DNA from: Sphingomonadaceae bacterium
GTDB taxonomy: Bacteria > Pseudomonadota > Alphaproteobacteria > Sphingomonadales > Sphingomonadaceae
Direction of reading: 5' to 3'
Length of the DNA stretch: 37,401 nucleotides
Assembly (NCBI GenBank): GCA_019239915.1
Contig: JAFAZF010000033.1
Coordinates: 1-37,401, forward strand
Position numbers and translations under genes: made by a program. Under the pieces are notes generated by a model. It saw only the letters and a program-made list of their open reading frames with translations, had not been told where the DNA came from and did not search any database. Below are positions 6,823 through 15,153 of this stretch, in pieces. Positions within the stretch are counted from its first letter, which is position 1; the number at the start of each line of letters is the position of its first letter.

Positions 6823-8277
6823 CTAGGGCGTCGCGAACGGACAGCCGCCGGGCGGCGGCGCGGCCGCCTCGACGGGTGCCGCGCCCGGCCAATGCGCCGC
6901 ACCCGCGCGCGCATGGAGCGTCATCGGCAAGCCGTCGCCGCCCGGACGCAGCGTCAGCCGGCAGACCGGCTCGACCAGCGCGCCGGGCCGCAGCCGCAGC
7001 GAGAAACGCTGCGCCAGCGCCGCGAGGCAGAGGATCGCCTCGGTAAGCCCGAACGCCAGCCCCGCGCACACCCGCGGCCCGGTGCTGAACGGGACATAGG
7101 CATATTTGTCCGGCTGCCGCGGCGCATCGGGCAGGAAGCGATCGGGATCAAAGCAGTCGGGATCGTCCCACAGCAGGCGGTGGCGATGCAGCAACCAGGG
7201 CACAACGATGATCAGCGATCCGCGCTTGACCTCGCGGCGGCGAAGCGTCTCGTCCTTCACCGCTTCGCGCGCAAGCAGCGGCACCGGTGGATAGAGCCGC
7301 AGCGTCTCCTCGATTACGGCGCGCGTATAGACGAGGCGCGGCACGTCCTCGAGCGTCGGCGCCCGGCCGCCGAGCGTCGCGTCGAGTTCCGCGTGCAGCC
7401 GTTGTTCGACGTCCGGCGCCTGCGACAACAGATACCAGGCCCAGGCGAGCGTGTTGGCGGTCGTCTCGTGCCCCGCCATGAAGATCACCGCCGCCTCGTT
7501 GCGCAGCGCCTCGGCATCGAGCGGTTCGCCCGTCACCTGGTCACGCGCCTCGATTAGGCGCCGGATGACCGCGATCTCGCGATTGGCGGGATCCTGCGCG
7601 CGATAGCTCGCGATGATCTCGTCGAGCACCGTGACGATACGCTTCACCGAACGGCGAATGCCCGGCAAATGGACGCGCGGCATCCAGTCGGGCAGGCCGA
7701 TCAGCGAGGTGATGTCGATCTGGCCGATCTGGCGCTGATAGTCCGAAAAACCTTCGACGATCTCGTCGGCATGCTCGCTGCCCAGCTGTCTGCCGAAGAT
7801 CGTCCGGCAGATGATCTCGGCGGTGAGCTTCGCCATCTCCTTAAGCGCATCGATCTCCATGCCCTCGGGCAACGCCGACCATCGCGCTGCGGCCTCCGCC
7901 GCCGTCTCGACCATGATCGGCGCGAACTCGCCGATGCGCGAGGCGTGGATCACCGGGCTGACGATCCGGCGCCGCCGCTGCCAGGTTTCGCCGTCGCTGA
8001 TGAAGAGGCCGTCGCCAAGCAGCGGCTTCAGCGCGTGCCGCATCTGCGGGCTCTTCCGCTCGAACGCGTCGTTATGCGTGACGAAGGCGTGGCGGACGGT
8101 GTCCGGGCTGTTGCAGATGAAGATCCGGCGCGAGAGCAGCCGCATGCTCATCAGCTGCTGCTCAAATGCCTTGTCCTCCCAGATCGCCAGGAAGTTCCGC
8201 GCGCCGAGCTGCAGCAGCTTGGCCGGCGACAGCGGACGCGCATGTCGCGGCGGATAGGGCGGAACGAACTGGCTCAC
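6823..8277 (-). CDS. Cytochrome P450
   Basis: This 484-residue P450 monooxygenase hydroxylates an organic substrate using electrons from a redox partner not encoded nearby. The I-helix oxygen-binding motif AGHETTAN is followed by the K-helix ExxR in VIEETLRLYPPVP and the Phe-Asp-Pro-Asp-Arg-Phe meander. The heme-ligand loop is FSTGPRVCAGLAFG, with Cys as the axial ligand. The C-helix WQRRRRIV is also present. There is no N-terminal membrane anchor, as is usual for bacterial P450s. The start is GTG at 8277 with a weak ribosome site. The C-terminal tail is Pro/Ala-rich and ends GGCPFATP, which contains a Cys-Pro dipeptide. It is divergent from the permease at 8382. Confidence 0.95.
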   Translation of the reverse strand: MSQFVPPYPPRHARPLSPAKLLQLGARNFLAIWEDKAFEQQLMSMRLLSRRIFICNSPDTVRHAFVTHNDAFERKSPQMRHALKPLLGDGLFISDGETWQRRRRIVSPVIHASRIGEFAPIMVETAAEAAARWSALPEGMEIDALKEMAKLTAEIICRTIFGRQLGSEHADEIVEGFSDYQRQIGQIDITSLIGLPDWMPRVHLPGIRRSVKRIVTVLDEIIASYRAQDPANREIAVIRRLIEARDQVTGEPLDAEALRNEAAVIFMAGHETTANTLAWAWYLLSQAPDVEQRLHAELDATLGGRAPTLEDVPRLVYTRAVIEETLRLYPPVPLLAREAVKDETLRRREVKRGSLIIVVPWLLHRHRLLWDDPDCFDPDRFLPDAPRQPDKYAYVPFSTGPRVCAGLAFGLTEAILCLAALAQRFSLRLRPGALVEPVCRLTLRPGGDGLPMTLHARAGAAHWPGAAPVEAAAPPPGGCPFATP

Positions 8278-8381
8278 CGGCCCGGCGCTACCATAGGTCG
8301 AGCGCGGTTGCGTAGCGGGAAGCGGAGCCCCCGGCTCTGGCGCGCCTTGCCACGTCGCCCGATCGCCTGCACGACGGGCGC

Positions 8382-9776
8382 ATGAGCGGATGGAACAGGC
8401 GCAAGCCGATCGACGCGTCGCGCGGCGGCCCCCGCCTCGCGCCGACCCTTTCCTGGCCGCACCTGATGGCGATGGGCGTCGGCGCGATCGTCGGCACCGG
8501 CATCCTCACGCTGATCGGCGTCGGCGTCGATCGTGCCGGGCCCGCGGTGCTGCTCTCGTTCGGGATCGCCGGTGCGATCTGCGCCTGCGCGGCGCTCGCC
8601 TATGCCGAGATGGCGACGATGATGCCCGCCGCCGGCAGCGCCTACACCTACAGTTACGCGGTGCTCGGCGAGACGATCGCGTGGGTGGTCGGCTGGAGCC
8701 TGATCCTCGAATATAGCTTGGTCGTCTCGACTGTCGCGGTCGGCTGGTCAGGCTATGCCGCACCGCTGCTCACCAGCTTCGGCTTTCCGCAGATGCTGAC
8801 GCGGGGACCCGCGCTCGGCGGGATTGCCAATCTGCCGGCCGTCTTCGTCATCGCGGCGGTGGCCGGGCTGCTCTGCGTCGGCACGCGCGAGAGCGCGCGG
8901 CTCAACACGATCCTGGTGCTGGTCAAGATCGCGACGCTGGCCCTGTTCGTCGCGGTCGCGCTGCCCGCCTTCGACGCGCACCATCTCCACCCGTTCATGC
9001 CGCATGGCTTCGCCAAGACGGTAGAAGCCGACGGTGTTCCGCGCGGGGTGATGGCGGCGGCGGCGATCATCTTCTTCGCCTTCTACGGCTTCGACGCGAT
9101 CGCGACTGCGGCCGAGGAAGCGAAGCGACCCGAACGCGACCTCGCGATCGGCATCGTCGGCTCGATGCTGGCCTGCACGTTGATCTACGTGGCGGTAGCA
9201 GCGGCGGCGGTCGGCGCGCTGCCCTACACCGCATTCGCGAACAGTCCCGAGCCGCTGGCGCTGATCCTGCGTGGAATCGGGCGTGGCGGCTTCGCGCAGA
9301 TCATCGCGGTCGCCGCGGTGATCGCGTTGCCGACGGTGATCCTCGGCTTCCTCTATGGCCAGAGCCGCATCTTCCTGGTGATGGCGCGCGACGGTTTCCT
9401 GCCGCGCGGTCTCGCCGCCATCTCCACGCGAGGAACGCCGGTTCGGATCACGGTCCTGACCGCCGTGCTCGTCTCCTTCCTGGCGGGCCTGTTGCCGATC
9501 GACCAAATCGCCGCGCTCGCCAACGCCGGCACGCTGATCGCCTTCATCGCGGTCGCGACCTGCATGCTGGTGATGCGCCGCCGCGCCCCCGCCCTCGCCC
9601 GTCCGTTCCGCACGCCGGCGGCATGGCTGCTCGGGCCGGTCGCGATCGTCGGCTGCCTCTATCTGTTCGCCAGCCTGCCAGCGAAGACGGTGAGATGGTG
9701 TCTGCTCTGGAACGCGATCGGGCTGTTGGTCTATCTGGTCTATGGCCGGCGCCGCAGTCTGCTGCGGAACGCCTGA
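8382..9776 (+). CDS. APC superfamily amino acid permease
   Basis: This 464-residue integral membrane transporter has about 12 predicted hydrophobic segments. The first helix carries the APC signature GVGAIVGTGILTLIGVGVDR (unwound TM1 G-x-G motif). GSAYTYSYAVLGETIAWVVG follows in TM3, and the IIFFAFYGFDAIATAAEEAK segment is the TM6 region of the cationic-amino-acid-transporter/YfnA group. RPFRTPAAWL sits near the C-terminus, as in that group. It probably imports an amino acid or amine by proton symport; the substrate is not predictable. The start is ATG at 8382 with only a weak Shine-Dalgarno sequence. It ends 19 bases before the quinone oxidoreductase, probably cotranscribed. Confidence 0.9.
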   Translation: MSGWNRRKPIDASRGGPRLAPTLSWPHLMAMGVGAIVGTGILTLIGVGVDRAGPAVLLSFGIAGAICACAALAYAEMATMMPAAGSAYTYSYAVLGETIAWVVGWSLILEYSLVVSTVAVGWSGYAAPLLTSFGFPQMLTRGPALGGIANLPAVFVIAAVAGLLCVGTRESARLNTILVLVKIATLALFVAVALPAFDAHHLHPFMPHGFAKTVEADGVPRGVMAAAAIIFFAFYGFDAIATAAEEAKRPERDLAIGIVGSMLACTLIYVAVAAAAVGALPYTAFANSPEPLALILRGIGRGGFAQIIAVAAVIALPTVILGFLYGQSRIFLVMARDGFLPRGLAAISTRGTPVRITVLTAVLVSFLAGLLPIDQIAALANAGTLIAFIAVATCMLVMRRRAPALARPFRTPAAWLLGPVAIVGCLYLFASLPAKTVRWCLLWNAIGLLVYLVYGRRRSLLRNA

Positions 9777-9795
9777 CGATTTCGGGAGAGCGACA

Positions 9796-10775
9796 ATGGC
9801 GGATTTCCGGCTGATCGTCCGGCAAACCGGCGGCCCCGAGGTCATCGAGCAGGAGCCGATCGACGCCGCCGCGCTGCGCCCCGGCAAGGGCGAGGTCCGG
9901 CTGCGCCAGAGCGCGATCGGCCTCAACTTCATCGACACCTATCAGCGCTCGGGCCTCTACAAGATCAGGCTGCCGAGCGGCCTGGGTGCGGAGGGCGCTG
10001 GCACGATCGAGGCGGCCGGCGAGGACGTCGAGGGTTTCGCGGTCGGCGACCGGGTCGCCTACGGTACCGGCCCGCTGGGTGCCTATGCGACGGTGCGGCT
10101 CATGCCCGCCGATCATCTCGTCGCGCTTCCCGACGATATCGCGACGAGACCGCCGCGGCGGCGATGCTGAAGGGCATGACCGCCTGCTATCTGATCGAGC
10201 GCTGCGCCAAGGTCGCGGCGGGGCAGACGGTGCTCGTCCACGCCGCGGCGGGCGGCATGGGCTCGATACTGGTGCCGTGGCTCAAGGCGATCGGCGCGAT
10301 CGTGATCGGCCATGCGGGCTCGGCCGAAAAGGCCGAGCAGGCACGCGCGGCCGGTGCCGATCACGCGCTCTCCTGCCCGATGGACGCGCTTGCCGCGCGG
10401 GTGCGCGAGATCACCGATGGCCACGGCGTCGCGGTGGTGCTGGACGGCGTCGGCAAGGCGAGCTGGCAGGCCTCGCTCGGATCGCTCGCGCGGATGGGGC
10501 TGCTCGTCACCTACGGCAATGCGAGCGGACCGGTGCCCCCGTTCGGCGCGCTCGATCTCATGACCGCGGGCTCGATCTTCGTGACGCGGCCGACGCTGGC
10601 GCATTACGGCGCCACGGCCGAGCAGCGCCGGCAGCTTGCAGCGCGCCTCTTCGCGATGATCGAACAGGGCCTCGACATCCCGATCGGCCAGCGTTTCGCG
10701 CTCGCTGACGCCGCCGCCGCCCACCGCGCTCTCGAAAATCGCCAGACAAGCGGTGCGACGGTGATGACGGCATGA
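9796..10775 (+). pseudogene. NADPH:quinone oxidoreductase (zinc-independent MDR family), frameshifted
   Basis: The two parts together form a normal quinone oxidoreductase of about 326 residues. The first frame, from ATG 9796 (Shine-Dalgarno GGGAGAG), gives MADFRLIVRQTGGPEVIE to LVALPDDIA. This includes IGLNFIDTYQRSGLY and the GLGAEGAGTIEAAGEDV core. It then switches to a short tail (TRPPRRRC) and stops at 10170. The second frame continues as AMLKGMTACYLIERC, with the nucleotide-binding loop VHAAAGGMGSILVPWLK, up to 10775. The natural join would read PDDIA-DETAAAAMLKGMTA. One base missing near 10141-10143 explains the break. It is either a genuine inactivating mutation or a sequencing error in a GC-rich run. 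If intact, the enzyme would reduce quinones or enones with NADPH. Confidence 0.85.
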
Positions 10776-10938
10776 TCGTCGCCGCACTGCCGGCAGCCTG
10801 CTCGCCGCCCCCGATCGCGGGACGACTCGACCGCCTCCGCCATTGCCGCGAAGCAGCGCCTGACGGCTGCCTCGCGATAAACATCGCCGAATGTTAGGCG
10901 GCTGGGCGACTCGTTAGAGCAGCGACGGGAGCTAGACT

Positions 10939-11820
10939 ATGCGGATCGACAGACTGGCGGTCTGGCTCAACACGATCGGATGGCGTTCCGCCGATCTCGT
11001 CGCGCTGGCTAAGCGGGTTGAGGACTGGGGCTACGGCACGCTCTGGATCAACGACGGCATGGGCAGCGATCCGATGGTACTCGCCGCCCGCCTCCTCGCC
11101 GGCACCGATCGCCTGCAGGTCGCGGTTGGCGTCGCCAACATCTATTCCCGCGACCCGACCACGATGATCGGCGCGCAATATGGCCTCAACGAGCAATGGA
11201 GCGGCCGCTTCCTGCTCGGCATGGGCGTTTCGCACGCGCCCATCGTCGAAGGCTTGCGCGGCCATGTCTACGCCAAGCCGCTGGCGACGATGCGCGCCTA
11301 TCTCGAGGCGATGGCCGCGATCGACTATCCGGAGCCACGCCCGGCGGAGAAGCCGCTCACCGTGATCGCCGCGCTCGGGCCGAAGATGCTGGAGCTGGCG
11401 CGGACGGCAGCGGACGGCGTTCACCCCTATGCGACCACGCCCGATCACACCGCGATGGCACGCGAGATCGTCGGACCCGGCAAGCTCCTCCTCGTCGAGC
11501 AGAAGGTCATGCTCGAAACAGATGCGGAGAAAGCGCGCGCGGCGGGGCGAGCGCTGGTAGCGGGGCTCACCCGCCTGCCCAATTACCGCAACAGCTTCCT
11601 GCGCATGGGCTTCACCGAAGCCGATCTCGCCGAGGGCGTCTCGGACCGCGCGGCCGACGCCATGCTCGCCTGGGGTGACGAGCAGGCGATCCGGGCACGC
11701 ATCCAGCAGCATTGGGACGCGGGCGCCGATCAGGTCGCCATCCAGGTCATTCCCAAGGAAGGCGGATTGCTCGCTCGCGACGACGAGGCGCTGATCGAGC
11801 TGCTCGCGCCGTCCGCCTAG
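10939..11820 (+). CDS. LLM-class flavin-dependent oxidoreductase (F420-dependent type)
   Basis: This 293-residue luciferase-like TIM-barrel oxidoreductase starts at ATG 10939 behind GGGAG. Segments typical of the family are LVALAKRVEDWGYGTLWIND near the N-terminus, LQVAVGVANIYSRDP, RFLLGMGVSHAPIVEGLRGH and ELARTAADGVHPYATTP. It ends with the usual QVAIQVIPKE strand. Annotated relatives are called F420-dependent, but no F420 biosynthesis gene is in the window. The flavin could be F420 or FMN. It is convergent with the Old Yellow Enzyme gene, whose stop is 14 bases away. A second, different LLM enzyme follows at 13187, so the region is rich in flavoenzymes. Substrate unknown. Confidence 0.88.
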   Translation: MRIDRLAVWLNTIGWRSADLVALAKRVEDWGYGTLWINDGMGSDPMVLAARLLAGTDRLQVAVGVANIYSRDPTTMIGAQYGLNEQWSGRFLLGMGVSHAPIVEGLRGHVYAKPLATMRAYLEAMAAIDYPEPRPAEKPLTVIAALGPKMLELARTAADGVHPYATTPDHTAMAREIVGPGKLLLVEQKVMLETDAEKARAAGRALVAGLTRLPNYRNSFLRMGFTEADLAEGVSDRAADAMLAWGDEQAIRARIQQHWDAGADQVAIQVIPKEGGLLARDDEALIELLAPSA

Positions 11821-11834
11821 AAGGTCGGGCAGCC

Positions 11835-12977
11835 CTATTCGAGACGGGCAAGCCGATCGCGTTCGAACGGCGCGAACGCTTCGCCCGCGACGGCGCGGCG
11901 CGTCCACTCGGGATCGTTGATCAGCGCCCGGCCGACCGCGACGAGATCGAATTCGCCGGCATCGAACAGCTGCTCGACCTCATCGAGATTGTCGACCGAC
12001 AGCGTCTCGCCACGACCCGTAGCCATGTCGCGCAGCCAGTTGTTCATGCCGACGCCGCCCACCGCCATCGACGCCTTGCCGGTCAGCCGCCGCGCCCAGC
12101 CGGCGAGCGTATGCTCCTCGCCAAACACGCGGCGGTTGAAACGGCGGATGCTGGCATCGAACACGTCCACGCCGGCTTCGGCGAGCGGCACGAGGATCGC
12201 GGCGAGCTCGTCGGGCGTTGTGGCGATCTCCGCGTCGTAATCCTGCTGCTTGTGCTGCGAGAAGCGGAAGAAGATCGGGTAGTCCTCACCGATCTCACGC
12301 CGGATCGCCGCGACGATCTCGACGCCGAAGCGCGCGCGGGCGGCGGCATCGCCGCCATAGCGGTCCTCCCGGCGATTGGTGTCCGCCCAGAAGAACGTGT
12401 CGATCAGGTAACCATGCGCGCCGTGGATGGCGATGCCGTCGAACCCGACATCGATTGCGCGCCGCGCGCTGCGGCCGAAGGCGGCGATGCTGTCGGCGAT
12501 CTCCTCGTCGGTCATCGGCGCATGCGGCGCTTCCATCCGCGCGACATAGTCCGCCGGCGACGAGGTGTTGCCGACCGTCCCCCACAAGCCCGACGGGCGA
12601 TGGCCGCGCCATTGCGGATTGTCCGAGATATCGGGATCGCGCATCGCGCCCTGGTGCCAGAGCTGCGGGACGATCTTGCCGCCGGCGGCGTGCACGGCGT
12701 CGACGACCGCTTTCCACCCCGCCATCGCCTCATCGCCATGCATGACCGGGATGCGCGGGCTATCAATCGCCTGCTGCTCGTCGACACCGACGCCTTCGGT
12801 GACGATCAACCCGACTTCGCCCGCCGCGCGACGGGCATAGTAGCGTGCGACATCCGGGCCAGGCACGCCGCCGGGCGAGAAGTTCCGCGTCATCGGCGAC
12901 ATGACGAAGCGGTTGCGCAATTCCAGGTTCCGTACCGACCAGGGCTGGTAGAGAGCGTGCGTTCGGACAGTCATCAT
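11835..12977 (-). CDS. NADH:flavin oxidoreductase, Old Yellow Enzyme family
   Basis: This 380-residue FMN TIM-barrel ene-reductase reduces activated C=C bonds (enones, nitro compounds) with NAD(P)H. Family features are LRNRFVMSPMTRN near residues 19-31 (FMN-binding), PQLWHQGAM, and FDGIAIHGAHGYLIDTFFW with the His that binds substrate. NRREDRYGG follows immediately, and VAVGRALINDPEW binds the FMN phosphate near the C-terminus. Two ATGs in a row lie at 12977 and 12974; GGGAG upstream is better spaced for the second. It stands alone on the minus strand, with 209 unassigned bases separating it from the LLM gene upstream. In this neighbourhood it fits degradation of unsaturated or aromatic-derived compounds, which is inference. 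Confidence 0.93.
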   Translation of the reverse strand: MMTVRTHALYQPWSVRNLELRNRFVMSPMTRNFSPGGVPGPDVARYYARRAAGEVGLIVTEGVGVDEQQAIDSPRIPVMHGDEAMAGWKAVVDAVHAAGGKIVPQLWHQGAMRDPDISDNPQWRGHRPSGLWGTVGNTSSPADYVARMEAPHAPMTDEEIADSIAAFGRSARRAIDVGFDGIAIHGAHGYLIDTFFWADTNRREDRYGGDAAARARFGVEIVAAIRREIGEDYPIFFRFSQHKQQDYDAEIATTPDELAAILVPLAEAGVDVFDASIRRFNRRVFGEEHTLAGWARRLTGKASMAVGGVGMNNWLRDMATGRGETLSVDNLDEVEQLFDAGEFDLVAVGRALINDPEWTRRAVAGEAFAPFERDRLARLE

Positions 12978-13186
12978 CGTCTCCCGGAGGTTCGTCGTTA
13001 GTGGATGGCACCAGAGCTCAATCAGCGATGCCGGAGGTTGGAATAGTCGGCCGCCGGTACCCGCTCGGTGCGCCCGAAGAAGCAGTCGCCGTCAGCACGT
13101 TCGCGCTGCTCGATCCGCGGAGACCCAAGCTCTCGCTTCGCATCGATCTCTCCCGCTGCCACCCGCGCGGTTAAACTCGCCGGCCG

Positions 13187-14218
13187 CTACAAGGCGATCT
13201 TTGCCATCGCCTCGATCGCTTCGGGCGCGCTGCGCTGGACGCGGAGCTCGGTGAAGCCGGCGTCGCGCCATGCGGCGTAGCGTTCCTTGAGGCGGGCGGC
13301 CGGGCCGATCAGCCACTCCTCGTCGACATATTCGTCAGGCACAGCGTCCGCCGCCTCGTCCTTGCGGCCGGCGAGGTACAGTTCCTGGATCCGCAGCGCC
13401 GCGTCCCTGTAGCCACGGTTGATCATGCCTTCGACGTGGAAGTTCTTCTCCTTCGCGCCCATTCCACCGACGAACAGGGCGATGTGCGGCTTGCGCGCGG
13501 CGAGCCCGGCCTTGACGTCGTCCGTCACCATCACGCCGAGGCCGCAGACGATCTCGAAATCCTTGAGCGTCTTGCCATCGGTGCGCTTGGCGAGCCCCTC
13601 CTCGATGATCCGCAAATAGTCCTTCATCATCGAGGGCACGACGTGGAAGCAGAGCCAGCCGTCGGCCACCTCGGCGGTCATGCGGATGTTGAGATCGGTG
13701 CCAGTGCCGAGCAGGATCGGGATGTCGGGGGCGGCGTGAAGGATGCTCTTGAGCGGCTTGCCGAGGCCGATCGATCCCTCGCCGGTGTAGGGCAGGCTGA
13801 ACGCCTTGCCGTCGTGGCTGACCGGCCCTTGGCGCCGGAAGATCTTCTTCATGATCGCGACCGTATCGCGCAATTTCGGATTGGGTTTGCCCCAGGGGCG
13901 GCCATACCAACCCTCGACGATCTGCGGCCCCGAGACGCCGATGCCGATCATGACGCGGCCGCCCCCGGCCATCGCATCGATCGTCTGCGCGGTCATCGCG
14001 AGGTTGGCGGGGGTGCGCGCGTCGAGCTGGACAATGCCGGTGGCGAGCTTGATGCGTTCCGTATGCGCCGCGATGAAGGCGAGCGGGGAGAGAGCGTCGG
14101 CGCCGTAGGTCTCGGCCGTCCAAACAGTATGATAGCCGAGCGCCTCCGCATGCAGGATGCTCTCGATCGGAACCTGGTATTGGGGCTCCCCGTAGCCGAT
14201 GCCGATGCCCAGCTTCAT
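13187..14218 (-). CDS. LLM-class flavin-dependent oxidoreductase (F420-dependent type, second)
   Basis: This 343-residue luciferase-like oxidoreductase begins MKLGIGIGYGEPQYQVPIES. It has EALGYHTVWTAETYGADALS, IKLATGIVQLDARTPANLAM and the glycine-rich RVMIGIGVSGPQIVEGWYG, then IPILLGTGTDLNIRMTAEVA. These match the LLM F420-dependent group. It is not a close copy of the LLM gene at 10939, being about 50 residues longer with a different N-terminus. As with that gene, the cofactor (F420 or FMN) is open. It lies in the same orientation as the SDR-MFS-DUF885 operon upstream but 107 bases from it, so cotranscription is possible. The 209 bases downstream (12978-13186) contain nothing I can assign. 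Confidence 0.9.
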   Translation of the reverse strand: MKLGIGIGYGEPQYQVPIESILHAEALGYHTVWTAETYGADALSPLAFIAAHTERIKLATGIVQLDARTPANLAMTAQTIDAMAGGGRVMIGIGVSGPQIVEGWYGRPWGKPNPKLRDTVAIMKKIFRRQGPVSHDGKAFSLPYTGEGSIGLGKPLKSILHAAPDIPILLGTGTDLNIRMTAEVADGWLCFHVVPSMMKDYLRIIEEGLAKRTDGKTLKDFEIVCGLGVMVTDDVKAGLAARKPHIALFVGGMGAKEKNFHVEGMINRGYRDAALRIQELYLAGRKDEAADAVPDEYVDEEWLIGPAARLKERYAAWRDAGFTELRVQRSAPEAIEAMAKIAL

Positions 14219-14325
14219 CTTCGCTCCCCTGTTCTGCCGACTGCGCGATCACCGACCTAAGACATGAATCAGCACACTAAAAGCGCGATCATTGCCTTGG
14301 CCGATGGAACCGCGGCAGATTCACG

Positions 14326-15153
14326 TCAGCGCAACGGCGCCGCAGTCTCTTCGAGAATCCGCGCGATGCGGTGTTCGACGACGGTGAACGAACCCGGATT
14401 CGTCGCCAGATAGAGGTGATTGCGCTCGATCGCCGCCACGATCTGCTCGGCGACATTCTCCACCGACAGAGCCGCGGAAGGTGCGTTGCTGGCCGGCTTC
14501 GGCATCTGCTTTGCATTCGTCGCCTCGTGCTCGGTGGCGCCGCCGGGACGGTTTCGCGCCGCCTCGTGGATCTTCGTGGGCACGATGCCGGGGCACACCA
14601 CCGTCGCGCCGACGCCGGTGCCGCAATCGTCGAGCTCGCCGCGCAGCGTCTCGGTGATCGACACCACCGCGTGCTTGGTCGCATTGTAGACGCCGTTGTA
14701 CGGAATGACCGCGAGGCCGGCCATCGACGCGGTGTTCACGACATGACCCGAGCCCTGCGCGACGAGCAGCGGCACGAACGCACGGATGCCGTTGATCACG
14801 CCCCAGAGGTTCACGTTCGTCACCCAGCGCCAGTCGTCGAGCGTCGCCTCCCACAACGGCCCGTAGGCGCTGACGACGCCGGCATTGTTGACGACGATGT
14901 CGACGCGGCCGAACGCGGCGAGCGCGCGATCGCGCAGCCGCTCGAAATCCTCCGAGCGGCTCACGTCCGTGACGACTCCGATCGCCTCGGCGCCGGTACC
15001 GGACAGGCGGCTGACCGCGGCATTGAGCGCACCCTCCTCGATATCCGCCAGGACGAGCCGGACACCCGCCCGCGCCAGCCGTTCGGCGAGTCCGAGGCCG
15101 ATGCCGCTTGCACCGCCGGTGATTACCGCCACCTGCCCTGCTTCGATCTTCAC
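14326..15153 (-). CDS. Short-chain dehydrogenase/reductase (SDR)
   Basis: This 275-residue classical SDR oxidises or reduces an alcohol/ketone with NAD(P). The cofactor motif TGGASGIG is at 12-19, Asp37 after the second strand (LADIE) suggests NAD preference, and NNAG is at 89-92. The catalytic tetrad is Asn115, Ser143, Tyr156 and Lys160 (YNATK). The start is GTG at 15153, in a GTGA overlap with the stop of the MFS transporter; GGGAGAAGG lies just upstream. It is thus the third member of a coupled operon (DUF885 protein, transporter, SDR). The C-terminal ~60 residues, containing HEAARNRPGGATEHEATN, are the substrate-binding and tail region and give no specificity clue. Confidence 0.94.
   Translation of the reverse strand: MKIEAGQVAVITGGASGIGLGLAERLARAGVRLVLADIEEGALNAAVSRLSGTGAEAIGVVTDVSRSEDFERLRDRALAAFGRVDIVVNNAGVVSAYGPLWEATLDDWRWVTNVNLWGVINGIRAFVPLLVAQGSGHVVNTASMAGLAVIPYNGVYNATKHAVVSITETLRGELDDCGTGVGATVVCPGIVPTKIHEAARNRPGGATEHEATNAKQMPKPASNAPSAALSVENVAEQIVAAIERNHLYLATNPGSFTVVEHRIARILEETAAPLR

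Noticed and set aside
12978-13186. A small gene between the Old Yellow Enzyme and the second LLM gene
   Set aside because: Short frames here lack a ribosome site and any recognisable or biased composition.
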